Notes under the pieces: model-generated
The model's database searches: none
What the model was told of the DNA's origin: nothing
What the model saw: the letters and a program-made list of their open reading frames with translations, nothing else
Shown: positions 1 to 6,861 of the stretch, in pieces
Layout of the letters: each line of letters begins with the position of its first letter
Numbering within the stretch: position 1 is the first letter of the stretch
Translations under genes and position numbers: made by a program
Source of the DNA: Desulfobacterales bacterium
GTDB lineage: Bacteria > Desulfobacterota > Desulfobacteria > Desulfobacterales > DAOWNP01
Assembly (NCBI GenBank): GCA_030149595.1
Contig: JASFBI010000010.1
Location: 1 to 12,167, forward strand
DNA length: 12,167 nt
Direction of reading: 5' to 3'

Positions 1-842
1 AAGGAATGCCTAAATTGCGTATTGAGGAATCAGCTGCAAGCAAACATGCTAGAATTGATCAGGGAAAAGATGTTATTGTAGGTGTAAATAAATATAAGCT
101 TGAAAAAGAGGATTCCCTTGATGTTCTTCAGGTATCGAATACAGTACGTGATGAGCAGATTGCCCGAATAGAAGAGATAAAAAGTACAAGAGATAATGCT
201 GCTGTTCAAAAAGCATTGGAAGATATTACATCTGCTGCTGAATCAGATGGCAACCTTCTTGAAATGGCAATCAAAGCTGTAAGATTAAGAGCTACTGTGG
301 GTGAAGTTTCAGATGCACTGGAAAAGATTTTTGGCAGATATGTTGCAAATACACAGTGTATATCAGGTGTTTACTCTGCTGAATTTGGAGAGAGTGAGAC
401 GATAGACAGTATAAGAAAAAGGACTGAAGATTTTCTTGCAAAAAATGGCCGCCGGCCGCGAATACTTGTAACCAAGATGGGACAGGACGGACATGACAGC
501 GGAATAAAAGTAGTAGCAACAGCTTATGCTGATTTGGGATTTGATGTGGATATCAGCCCAATGTTTCAGACACCTGAAGAGGCAGCTAAAATGGCCATTG
601 AGAATGATGTGCATGTTGTTGGTGCATCAAGTCTTGCAGCAGGTCATAAATCACTTATACCTGCTTTAATTGAAAATTTAAAAAAAGAGGGAGCTTCCAG
701 TATAAAGGTTGTTGCCGGTGGAGTTATACCTCCTGGTGATTATGAATATTTGTATGAAAAAGGAGTTGTTGGGATTTTTGGTCCTGGGACAGCAATACCT
801 GATTCAGTAAATAAGGTACTTGATGTATTAGAAGGTAAATAA
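1..842 (+). CDS. scpA: Methylmalonyl-CoA mutase, C-terminal part (5' end outside window)
   Basis: Adenosylcobalamin-dependent mutase interconverting (R)-methylmalonyl-CoA and succinyl-CoA in the cytoplasm. The frame is open to the left edge. The ATG at 6 is internal: it sits in the GMPKLRIEE stretch that in full-length mutases lies near the end of the catalytic TIM-barrel region, and no usable Shine-Dalgarno spacing precedes it. About 278 residues are visible, so some 400 or more are missing upstream (family length about 700-750). Visible regions are the end of the catalytic domain with the VGVNKY motif (residues 25-30 from that ATG), a linker, and the C-terminal B12-binding domain from about residue 150. 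The cobalamin-ligand motif DxHxxG is D161-H163-G166, with H163 the lower axial ligand. GASSL (206-210) and AGGVIPPGDY (237-246) are typical of the domain. meaB follows after 8 bp. The gene ends in a duplicated 9-bp unit. Identification is firm; whether the missing part is complete cannot be seen. Confidence 0.96.
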   Translation, partial: GMPKLRIEESAASKHARIDQGKDVIVGVNKYKLEKEDSLDVLQVSNTVRDEQIARIEEIKSTRDNAAVQKALEDITSAAESDGNLLEMAIKAVRLRATVGEVSDALEKIFGRYVANTQCISGVYSAEFGESETIDSIRKRTEDFLAKNGRRPRILVTKMGQDGHDSGIKVVATAYADLGFDVDISPMFQTPEEAAKMAIENDVHVVGASSLAAGHKSLIPALIENLKKEGASSIKVVAGGVIPPGDYEYLYEKGVVGIFGPGTAIPDSVNKVLDVLEGK

Positions 843-851
843 GGTAAATAA
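834..851 (+). repeat. Perfect 9-bp tandem duplication at the mutase stop / meaB start
   Basis: GGTAAATAA is repeated twice without a gap (834-842, 843-851). The first copy encodes the last Gly-Lys-stop of the mutase; the second supplies the spacer and the A of the meaB ATG. The AAGG between them (841-844) is the likely meaB ribosome site, so the duplication may set meaB translation. Confidence 0.85.
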
Positions 852-1828
852 TGATATCACAGGATCCTGCTTTTTATATTTCAGGTGTTTTAGCACAAAA
901 CAGACTGATTTTGTCTAAAACCATAACACTTATTGAAAGTACCCTTGAAAGTCATCAGATTCTGGCAAAAGCTATTTTGGACGGATTGCTTCCTTATACC
1001 GGTAAAGCAGTTCGTCTGGGGATAACTGGTGTGCCTGGGGTGGGTAAAAGTACTTTTGTTGAAGCGCTTGGTATATATTTGATTGAAAAGTCTCATCGTC
1101 TGGCGGTTTTAGCAGTTGATCCAAGCAGCACAAGAAGTGGTGGAAGTATATTGGCTGATAAAACAAGAATGGAGCAGCTTTCCATACAGGAAGCTGCTTT
1201 TATCAGACCTTCTCCTTCCATGTGTACATTGGGTGGTGTGGCAAAAAAAACAAGAGAGACTATGCTTGTTTGCGAAGCAGCAGGTTATGATGTGATATTT
1301 GTTGAAACAGTTGGTGTGGGTCAATCTGAAACAACTGTAGCATCTATGGTTGATTTTTTTCTTGTTTTAATGCTTGCAGGTGCCGGAGATGAGCTGCAGG
1401 GGATTAAAAAGGGAGTCCTTGAACTATCAGATGCCATGGCTATTACCAAGGCAGATGGTGATAATATAAAGAAAGCTGGGCAGGCACAAAAAGAGTATGA
1501 AACAGCATTTCACCTGCTCAGACCCTCTTCTAATACATGGTCGCCACCAGTATTAACATGCAGTTCTCTTACCGGGGATGGTATAAAAGCAGTATGGGAG
1601 ACAGTAACTGCACACAGATCTAAATTTATAAAAACAGGCGAATTTGACGAAAAGCGGAAACAACAGTCTTTGGACTGGATGTGGGCTCTTGTTGATCAGG
1701 GTTTAAAAGATCGTTTTTATAATAATATTACTGTAAAAAAACATATATCGGTGTTACTAAAAGCTGTTGAGAATAAAGAGAAAGCACCTTTGGCAGCTGC
1801 AAATGAACTGCTCTCTCTGCTTGATTGA
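851..1828 (+). CDS. meaB: MeaB/ArgK-family GTPase, chaperone of methylmalonyl-CoA mutase
   Basis: G3E P-loop GTPase that in known systems gates adenosylcobalamin loading into the mutase and protects or reactivates it; cytoplasmic. Its 325 residues are normal for the family. Visible motifs: Walker A GVPGVGKS (60-67), AVDPSSTRSGGSILADKTRM (88-107, Mg2+/switch region), SPSMCTLGGVA (121-131), VETVGVGQSE (151-160), and the guanine-recognition motif TKAD (199-202). The C-terminal part is the helical dimerisation arm. The ATG at 851 has AAGG (841-844) upstream, lying inside a 9-bp tandem duplication at the mutase stop codon. The 8-bp gap to the mutase gene suggests translational coupling, and the pairing mut-meaB is conserved widely. 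The old name ArgK (arginine transport kinase) is a misannotation of this family. The 113-bp gap to the next gene shows no clear terminator. Confidence 0.96.
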   Translation: MISQDPAFYISGVLAQNRLILSKTITLIESTLESHQILAKAILDGLLPYTGKAVRLGITGVPGVGKSTFVEALGIYLIEKSHRLAVLAVDPSSTRSGGSILADKTRMEQLSIQEAAFIRPSPSMCTLGGVAKKTRETMLVCEAAGYDVIFVETVGVGQSETTVASMVDFFLVLMLAGAGDELQGIKKGVLELSDAMAITKADGDNIKKAGQAQKEYETAFHLLRPSSNTWSPPVLTCSSLTGDGIKAVWETVTAHRSKFIKTGEFDEKRKQQSLDWMWALVDQGLKDRFYNNITVKKHISVLLKAVENKEKAPLAAANELLSLLD

Positions 1829-1941
1829 TTTATTTTGTTATATTGGCCTGTAAAGATGCAGATAAAATTAATAGTGGTGGTTTAACTTTTTTAAATATAG
1901 ATCAATATTTTAAAATTCCCAAATTATGAAAGGACTTTATA

Positions 1942-3495
1942 ATGGGTATTGTGGCAGATAAGATTAAAGATTTACAGGAAAAAGAAAAAAAAATCCTCCA
2001 GATGGGCGGAGAAAAAGCTATTGCTAAACATAGAGAAAAAGGGAAATTAGATGCAAGAACGCGTTTAGATTTTTTTTTTGATTCAGGAACATTTCGTGAA
2101 ATGGATATGTTTGTGAAACACCGCTGTTCAAACTTTGGAATGGAAAATGTGGATGTTGGTTCAGACGGGGTAGTTACAGGATATGGCAAGGTGAATGGCC
2201 GGACTGTGTTTGCTTTTGCCCAGGATTTTACTTCAAGGGCAGGAAGTTTGGGCGAAATGCATGCAAATAAAATTTGCAAGGTTATGGATATGGCTCTTAA
2301 AGCAGGTGCTCCATTTGTGGGTATTAATGATTCAGGCGGGGCAAGAATACAGGAAGGTGTAGATGCTCTTTCAGGGTATGGAAAGATTTTTTTTAAAAAT
2401 GCAAGAAGCTCTGGCGTGATTCCTCAGATTTCAGCCATAATGGGTGCTACTGCAGGGGGTGCTGTTTATTCTCCTGCCATGACCGACTGGATTTTTATGG
2501 TTAAAAATACAAGTTATATGTTTATTACAGGTCCCCAGGTAATAAAATCGGTTACAGGAGAAGAAATTACATTTGAGGATTTGGGTGGCGCCATGACTCA
2601 CAATGAGAAGAGTGGTGTTTCTCATTTTGCCTGTGAAAGTGAAGAAGATGCCATAGAAAAAATTAAAGAACTTCTTTCATATCTTCCTTCAAATAATATG
2701 GAAGATCCTCCCATAGTTGATATGAAGGATGATCCATTGCGGGTTGATGCTTCCCTTGATACGATTATCCCGGATAATCCTAACCAGCCTTACGATATGA
2801 AGGATATTATACGCTCAATAGTTGATCAGGGAGAATTTTTTGAACCCCACGAATATTTTGCTCCAAATATTATTATTGCTTTTGCCCGTATGAATAATAA
2901 GACGCTTGGTATAATAGCAAATCAGCCCAAGGAACTTGCCGGTTGTTTAGATATTAATGCATCTGATAAAGCAACAAGGTTTATCAGATTTTGTGATGCT
3001 TTTAATATTCCTATTTTAACAATTGCTGATGTGCCTGGATATCTGCCTGGAAGCCAGCAGGAGTGGGGAGGAATAATACGCCACGGAGCAAAACTTTTAT
3101 GGTCATATTCAGAAGCTACAGTTCCCAAACTTCTCCTTGTAACCCGTAAGGATTATGGAGGATCATACCTTGCCATGTGTTCCAAGGATCTGGGAGCAGA
3201 TGTAGCTGTTGCATGGCCTTCTGCTGAAATAGCTGTGATGGGTGCTGCCGGAGCTGCAAATATTATTCACAGAAAAGAGATTGCAGGTGCCGAAGACCCT
3301 GCTGCCAAGAGAAAAGAGAAAATAGAAGAGTATGAAGAGCTTTTTTCCAATCCATATTGTGCGGCACACAGGGGATATATTGACGCTGTTATAGTTCCCA
3401 GCACAACAAGACCTTTCTTAATAGATGCTCTTGAAGCTATGAAAAATAAACGTGAGAGTTCTCCACCTAAGAAACACGGAAATATTCCATTATAA
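1942..3495 (+). CDS. mmdA: Carboxyltransferase subunit of a biotin-dependent (methylmalonyl-CoA/propionyl-CoA) carboxylase, decarboxylase or transcarboxylase
   Basis: Crotonase-fold acyl-CoA carboxyltransferase moving CO2 between carboxybiotin and propionyl-CoA/methylmalonyl-CoA. Its 517 residues match MmdA and PccB (about 510-530). N-terminal half: KGKLDARTRL (33-42), INDSGGARIQEGVDAL (128-143), and the oxyanion-hole loop MGATAGGAVYSPAM (167-180). C-terminal half: DVPGYLPGSQQEWGGIIRHG (363-382), RKDYGGSYLAM (402-412) with the second glycine pair, and AWPSAEIAVMGAAGAANI (424-441). ATG 1942 is preceded by AAAGGA (1929-1934) at 7 nt. The small subunit and carrier that follow point to a multi-subunit enzyme. 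Without a biotin carboxylase or MmdB in view, I cannot separate Na+-pumping methylmalonyl-CoA decarboxylase, transcarboxylase (12S subunit) and propionyl-CoA carboxylase; the mutase context fixes the substrate. A run of ten T (2070-2079) encodes part of LDFFFD and keeps frame. Confidence 0.92.
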   Translation: MGIVADKIKDLQEKEKKILQMGGEKAIAKHREKGKLDARTRLDFFFDSGTFREMDMFVKHRCSNFGMENVDVGSDGVVTGYGKVNGRTVFAFAQDFTSRAGSLGEMHANKICKVMDMALKAGAPFVGINDSGGARIQEGVDALSGYGKIFFKNARSSGVIPQISAIMGATAGGAVYSPAMTDWIFMVKNTSYMFITGPQVIKSVTGEEITFEDLGGAMTHNEKSGVSHFACESEEDAIEKIKELLSYLPSNNMEDPPIVDMKDDPLRVDASLDTIIPDNPNQPYDMKDIIRSIVDQGEFFEPHEYFAPNIIIAFARMNNKTLGIIANQPKELAGCLDINASDKATRFIRFCDAFNIPILTIADVPGYLPGSQQEWGGIIRHGAKLLWSYSEATVPKLLLVTRKDYGGSYLAMCSKDLGADVAVAWPSAEIAVMGAAGAANIIHRKEIAGAEDPAAKRKEKIEEYEELFSNPYCAAHRGYIDAVIVPSTTRPFLIDALEAMKNKRESSPPKKHGNIPL

Positions 3496-3591
3496 GAGTC
3501 CTGATTTTATAAGGATAAAAATAGAAATAAGGCATGTGATTCTGGTGAATAAACAGGTTTCACTAATATGCTGATAAAAATAGGAGCTTAA

Positions 3592-3807
3592 ATGGATAAA
3601 ACAAAAAAAATTGCAGCAGCCGTGTCTGCTGTGATGATGTATATAAAAACAGAAGAAGAGCAGGTTATGGCAAATGGCCAGTTGGCAGGTATTGAACAAT
3701 CTTCTCCTGAAATACAGTTGGGTGGTACAGCAAATCTTTGGGGAATTAGTGGCCGGCAGGATATAATGCAGCTGAGAACGATGATGCAGCTGAGAACATT
3801 CAGATAA
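3592..3807 (+). CDS. Small carboxylase-associated subunit (delta/epsilon-like)
   Basis: A 71-residue protein between carboxyltransferase and biotin carrier genes. ATG 3592 has a good site AGGAG (3582-3586) at 5 nt. Three parts are visible: an N-terminal helix, MDKTKKIAAAVSAVMMYIKT, followed by an acidic patch EEE; a low-complexity middle; and a C-terminal motif NLWGISGRQDIMQLR then MQLR again. This W-G-x-x-G-R-x-x-x-M tail with a basic end resembles the C-terminal assembly segment of small delta/epsilon subunits of biotin-dependent decarboxylases such as MmdD/MmdE. The N-terminal helix is short and carries lysines at its start, so it could be either a weak membrane anchor like OadG/MmdD or an amphipathic helix. 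Likely role: holding carboxyltransferase and carrier together; inferred from motif and position. The last 12 codons contain a 14-bp direct repeat at 18-bp spacing that doubles MQLRT. Confidence 0.65.
   Translation: MDKTKKIAAAVSAVMMYIKTEEEQVMANGQLAGIEQSSPEIQLGGTANLWGISGRQDIMQLRTMMQLRTFR
3766..3797 (+). repeat. 18-bp-period tandem duplication at the 3' end of the small subunit gene
   Basis: The 14-mer ATGCAGCTGAGAAC occurs at 3766-3779 and again at 3784-3797. The six-codon spacing gives MQLRTM-MQLRTF. It may be a slippage duplication, or an inherited repeated helix turn in the subunit-contact tail. Confidence 0.85.
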
Positions 3808-3892
3808 TGTTTATGTTTCTTAATATACTATAAATAAATGTACTGAATTTTATTTACGGGTAAATTATCTGTATTTAAAAGATATTTAATAG

Positions 3893-3983
3893 TTTTTTAT
3901 ATGAAACTCTGTTCAACAGACCGTAATCATGAGAGTTTCGATTTTCGTTGTGGTAGATAAATCTGCCATGTATATTATAGAAA
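3893..3983 (+). repeat. Hairpin-rich interspersed repeat, copy 1 (between small subunit and carrier genes)
   Basis: This copy lies 18 bp upstream of the biotin-carrier gene. Positions 3901-3972 match 12096-12167 at 67 of 72 bases, and the preceding T6-AT is also shared. The five differences are all transitions. Two hairpins are visible. Stem I pairs GAAACTCT (3903-3910) with AGAGTTTC (3932-3939) around a 21-nt loop. Stem II pairs TGGTAGAT (3951-3958) with ATCTGCCA (3961-3968); in practice this is 7 bp with a TAAA loop. The right end is set by a partial third copy at 12023-12048, which matches up to about 3983. The left end appears to begin in the T run. Function is unknown: candidates are an intergenic mobile repeat (MITE/REP-like), a structured 5' leader for the carrier gene, or an mRNA processing/stability element. 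No terminal inverted repeats or target-site duplications were seen. Confidence 0.8.
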
Positions 3984-4001
3984 GAGATAGGAGATCTTAA
4001 T

Positions 4002-4544
4002 ATGAGCAGTAATCTGGAACAGGAAATTATCGAAAAATACAGGGCAGGAAAACTTATTGAAAAATCTAATAAGATTGCTCCACCCAAGGGGAGAGGAGTA
4101 AGAAATTTTAATGTTTTTGTTGATAATGAGTTTTTTGAGGTTGATGTTGAAGAGATAGGTGGAGCGCAGGTTGTAACAGGTGCCAGATCCGCACCAGCAA
4201 GTGTGTCATCAAAATCGCTGTCATCGCCTCCTCCTCCTCCAGCACCTTCATATGCACCTCCTCCTCCTGTATTTACACCACCTCCAGCAGCATCTGCAAA
4301 CAAAGTTGATAGAAAAGTAAATACAGGCGGAGCGTCAGTTATTGAAGCTCCCATGCCAGGAACTATTTTTAAAATAGAAAAAGATGCAGGGGACTCTGTA
4401 AAGCAGGGAGAAACTGTTGTTGTTTTGGAAGCTATGAAAATGGAAAATTTATTAACCGCACCCATTGATGGTACAATTAAGGAAATTAAAGTTAAAATTG
4501 GAGATTCTGTGGCAAACGGTGATATTCTTGTAATATTAGAATAA
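4002..4544 (+). CDS. Biotin carboxyl carrier protein of the methylmalonyl-CoA/propionyl-CoA carboxylase system
   Basis: A 180-residue carrier that shuttles the carboxyl group on biotin between active sites. Residues 1-60 form a small N-terminal domain with FNVFVDNEFFEVDVEEIGG, like the region preceding the linker in OadA/PycB-type subunits. Residues 65-100 are a flexible Ala/Pro linker with runs PPPPP and PPPP. Residues 111-180 are the biotinyl/lipoyl barrel: APMPGTIFKI, then EAMKMEN with K146 as the biotinylated lysine, then the matching half APIDGTIKEIKVKIGDSV. ATG 4002 follows AGGAG (3989-3993) at 8 nt. The linker is written largely with CCT triplets, a likely site of length variation. In role it matches MmdC or the 1.3S transcarboxylase subunit. 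The 194-bp gap before it contains repeat copy 1, so it may have its own post-transcriptional control. Confidence 0.93.
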   Translation: MSSNLEQEIIEKYRAGKLIEKSNKIAPPKGRGVRNFNVFVDNEFFEVDVEEIGGAQVVTGARSAPASVSSKSLSSPPPPPAPSYAPPPPVFTPPPAASANKVDRKVNTGGASVIEAPMPGTIFKIEKDAGDSVKQGETVVVLEAMKMENLLTAPIDGTIKEIKVKIGDSVANGDILVILE

Positions 4545-4634
4545 AAAAGTATTTGGATAGGTTAAATTGATTATATTTTGCTGTAAAAATAATAAACAGC
4601 AGGTATAAAAAACAGTTAAGGAGAGTTAACAAGC

Positions 4635-5801
4635 ATGAAGATCCATGAATATCAGGCAAAAGAATTATTCAGGAAATATGGTGTAGCTGTTCCTGAAGGT
4701 GGAGTTGCTTTTAATGTTGATGAGGCAAAAGAGGTTGCTCAAACTCTTGGTGGATATCCGGTTGTGGTAAAAGCTCAGATCCATGCAGGCGGCAGGGGTA
4801 AGGGCGGTGGTGTAAAACTTGCCAAATCGTTGGATGAAGCAGGGACATTTGCCAGGGAGATACTTGGAATGAACCTTGTAACTCATCAGACAGGACCTGA
4901 AGGCAGGATAGTTAAAAAAGTTCTTATAGAGCAGGGACTTAATATAGACAAAGAGTTATATTTGAGTATTCTTCCAGACAGGGCCACCCGTAAAAATATC
5001 ATAATGGTGAGTGAAGCCGGCGGAATGGATATTGAAAAGGTTGCTGATGAGACTCCTGAAAAAATTATAAAAGTTTATGTGGATCCCCTTGCAGGAATAT
5101 CTGCATATCACCTCAGGGAGGTTGCCTTTGGATTAAAAATTCCAAAAGGTGCAATGAAACCATTTTTTAAACTGATTCAGGGTTTGTATAAAATGTTTTC
5201 AGATTATGACTGTTCTCTTTTAGAGATCAATCCACTTGTACTTACTAAAGAAGACAATGTTATTGCCCTTGATGCCAAGGTTGATGTGGATAGTAATTCA
5301 CTTTTCAGACATAAAGATATCATGGAGTATCGTGATAAGGATGAAGAGGATCCACTTGAATATGAAGCTTCCAAATATAATTTAAATTATATTAATCTGG
5401 GTGGAAAAGGTAATATTGGTAATATGGTAAATGGAGCAGGACTTGCCATGGCGACCATGGATATTATTAAAAAAGCAGGAGCAGAACCTGCTAATTTCCT
5501 GGATGTTGGGGGCGGGGCAGATGCTGAAATGGTTGAAAATGGATTCAGGATCATACTAAGTGATAAAAATGTTAAAGGCATACTGATTAACATTTTTGGT
5601 GGAATTCTTCGGTGTGATGTTCTTGCAACAGGTGTTGTTGCTGCGGCAAAGAAAGTAGGGCTTAATGTTCCTGTAATAGTTCGCATGGAAGGCACAAATG
5701 TGGAAGAAGGGCGAAGGATTTTGTCTGAGTCTGATCTTGAACTTATTTCTGCTGTTGATTTACAGGATGCTGCTGAAAAAGTAGCCCGGATAGTTAATTA
5801 G
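4635..5801 (+). CDS. sucC: Succinyl-CoA synthetase beta subunit
   Basis: Nucleotide-binding subunit of succinate-CoA ligase; with SucD it converts succinyl-CoA, phosphate and NDP to succinate, CoA and NTP. Its 388 residues equal E. coli SucC, and key positions fall at the same numbers: K46, glycine-rich loop [12 protein letters not shown] (51-62), LEINP (196-200) with E197 and N199, and D213 for metal. The N-terminal [17 protein letters not shown] is the classic ATP-grasp start. The C-terminal half carries NGAGLAM (266-272), NFLDVGGGA (287-295) and [10 protein letters not shown] (319-328). Residue 20 is proline, as in the ATP-using E. coli enzyme; I read this only as a hint towards ATP. The loop 256-263 (GGKGNIGN) departs from the usual LDGNIGC. 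ATG 4635 follows AAGGAGAG (4618-4625) at 9 nt. The stop codon lies inside a 16/17-bp tandem duplication. Confidence 0.97.
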   Translation: MKIHEYQAKELFRKYGVAVPEGGVAFNVDEAKEVAQTLGGYPVVVKAQIHAGGRGKGGGVKLAKSLDEAGTFAREILGMNLVTHQTGPEGRIVKKVLIEQGLNIDKELYLSILPDRATRKNIIMVSEAGGMDIEKVADETPEKIIKVYVDPLAGISAYHLREVAFGLKIPKGAMKPFFKLIQGLYKMFSDYDCSLLEINPLVLTKEDNVIALDAKVDVDSNSLFRHKDIMEYRDKDEEDPLEYEASKYNLNYINLGGKGNIGNMVNGAGLAMATMDIIKKAGAEPANFLDVGGGADAEMVENGFRIILSDKNVKGILINIFGGILRCDVLATGVVAAAKKVGLNVPVIVRMEGTNVEEGRRILSESDLELISAVDLQDAAEKVARIVN

Positions 5802-5814
5802 CCGGATAGTTAAT
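5782..5814 (+). repeat. Tandem duplication at the sucC stop codon
   Basis: A 17-bp unit (5782-5798) is followed at once by a 16-bp near-copy (5799-5814). They differ by one missing C and share CCGGATAGTTAAT. The sucC stop TAG (5799-5801) begins the second unit. It looks like replication slippage; the second copy is not translated with sucC. Confidence 0.85.
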
Positions 5815-5860
5815 GAGCAATATTTCTATGCTAAAAAATATTAAGTGAGGGCTGATAAAA

Positions 5861-6733
5861 GTGAGTATATTTGTTGATAAAAATACCAGGCTTCTGGTTC
5901 AGGGAATTACAGGAAAAGAGGGCCAGTTTCATACAAGACAGTGTGTTGAGTATGGAACAAACGTTGTTGCCGGAGTAACTCCAGGCAAAGGCGGGCAAAA
6001 AATGGATGATGTTCCTGTCTATAATACTGTAAAAGAAGCTGTAGCTGGTGCTGGTGCCAATTGCAGCATGATTTTTGTGCCACCGCCTTTTGCAGCAGAT
6101 GCTATTATGGAAGCAGCAGATGCAGGAGTTGAACTAATAGTAGCCATTACTGAAGGAATTCCGGTGATGGATATGCTGAAGGTTACAAATTTTTTAAAAG
6201 ATTACAAGTGTCGTCTGATAGGACCTAATTGTCCTGGAATAATTACTCCCGGAGAGTGTAAAATAGGTATTATGCCCGGACCCATGCATAAACCAGGAGG
6301 ACCAATTGGGGTTGTTTCCCGTTCAGGAACCTTGACCTATGAGGTTGTACACCAGCTTACCATGCAGGGAATAGGACAGACAACCTGTATTGGAATTGGG
6401 GGTGATCCTGTAAACGGGACTAATTTTATTGACTGTTTAGATGCCTTTGAAAAAGATCCTGAAACAAAGGGTGTTGTAATGGTTGGTGAGATTGGAGGAA
6501 GTGCTGAAGAAGAAGCAGCTGAATTTGTTAAAGAAAATCTTTCAATGCCTGTTGTAGGGTTTATAGCTGGTATTACAGCACCTCCAGGAAGAAGAATGGG
6601 ACATGCAGGTGCTATTGTTAGTGGAGGTAGCGGAACAGCCCAGGGTAAAATTGATGCCATGACAAAATGCGGGATTCATGTCTGTGATAATCTTGGTACA
6701 TTAGGACAGCTTTGTTCTAAAGTGTTTACTTAA
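5861..6733 (+). CDS. sucD: Succinyl-CoA synthetase alpha subunit
   Basis: CoA-binding, phosphohistidine-bearing subunit of succinate-CoA ligase. Its 290 residues are normal. The start is GTG 5861: [21 protein letters not shown] aligns with the usual SucD N terminus (MSILIDKNTKV in E. coli), and a weak site GAGGG (5847-5851) lies 9 nt upstream. The Rossmann CoA domain includes GVTPGKGG (38-45). [20 protein letters not shown] (120-139) and SRSGTLTYE (153-161) mark the middle. [20 protein letters not shown] (243-262) holds the active-site H248. It sits 59 bp after sucC, almost certainly in the same transcript. Besides this step of propionate oxidation it may serve the TCA cycle. No terminator hairpin is visible before the regulator gene. 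Confidence 0.97.
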   Translation: MSIFVDKNTRLLVQGITGKEGQFHTRQCVEYGTNVVAGVTPGKGGQKMDDVPVYNTVKEAVAGAGANCSMIFVPPPFAADAIMEAADAGVELIVAITEGIPVMDMLKVTNFLKDYKCRLIGPNCPGIITPGECKIGIMPGPMHKPGGPIGVVSRSGTLTYEVVHQLTMQGIGQTTCIGIGGDPVNGTNFIDCLDAFEKDPETKGVVMVGEIGGSAEEEAAEFVKENLSMPVVGFIAGITAPPGRRMGHAGAIVSGGSGTAQGKIDAMTKCGIHVCDNLGTLGQLCSKVFT

Positions 6734-6765
6734 TAAAAAAAAAGATCTGTCAGACAAGGAACCTT

Positions 6766-6861
6766 ATGGGTGAAAAAATATCATATCAGAAACTTGAACA
6801 AGTTGTCTGTTAATTAAAAAAATCTGTAGAAAGCTTTGAAAAAAGTAATAAGTTATTTGAT
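6766..6861 (+). other. Probable original 5' end of the regulator gene, interrupted by an in-frame TAA
   Basis: ATG 6766 has a good site AAGGA (6756-6760) at 5 nt and is exactly in frame with the regulator CDS (96 nt upstream of ATG 6862). It reads MGEKISYQKLEQVVC, then TAA (6811-6813), then LKKSVESFEKSNKLFD straight into the PAS domain. This is the usual start of such sensors: a short coiled-coil helix rich in Glu, Lys and Leu before the first PAS domain. A single change GAA to TAA would explain the stop. After the TAA there is no ATG, GTG or TTG in frame until 6862, where no good ribosome site is visible. Alternatives are a 15-codon leader peptide giving translational coupling, or a sequencing error. 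Confidence 0.7.

Noticed and set aside
6..842. Stand-alone gene starting at ATG 6 (separate small mutase subunit)
   Set aside because: The first residues belong to the catalytic domain of the large mutase and the frame is open to the edge; it is a truncated full-length gene.
1844..1859. Sigma-54-like promoter before the carboxyltransferase gene (TGG ... TGC)
   Set aside because: The GG to GC spacing is one base too long for the -24/-12 rule and the rest does not match the consensus.
2070..2079. Run of ten T in the carboxyltransferase gene as a frameshift or phase-variation site
   Set aside because: The frame is intact on both sides and encodes expected family sequence; nothing shows switching.
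1902..2279. Minus-strand open frame of 125 codons opposite the carboxyltransferase start
   Set aside because: No recognisable motifs or ribosome site; the overlapping + strand gene is certain.
3893..3983. Integron attC site or CRISPR repeat as explanation of the repeat
   Set aside because: No GTTRRRY/RYYYAAC core sites, no array with regular spacers, and no integrase or cas gene in the window.
3875..4465. Long minus-strand open frame (196 codons) opposite the biotin-carrier gene
   Set aside because: Its glycine- and threonine-rich stretches are the complement of the proline linker codons, it has no ribosome site, and the + strand frame has clear biotin-domain motifs.
6811..6813. Recoding of TAA as selenocysteine or pyrrolysine in the regulator
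   Set aside because: Those use TGA and TAG respectively; no supporting element is visible.
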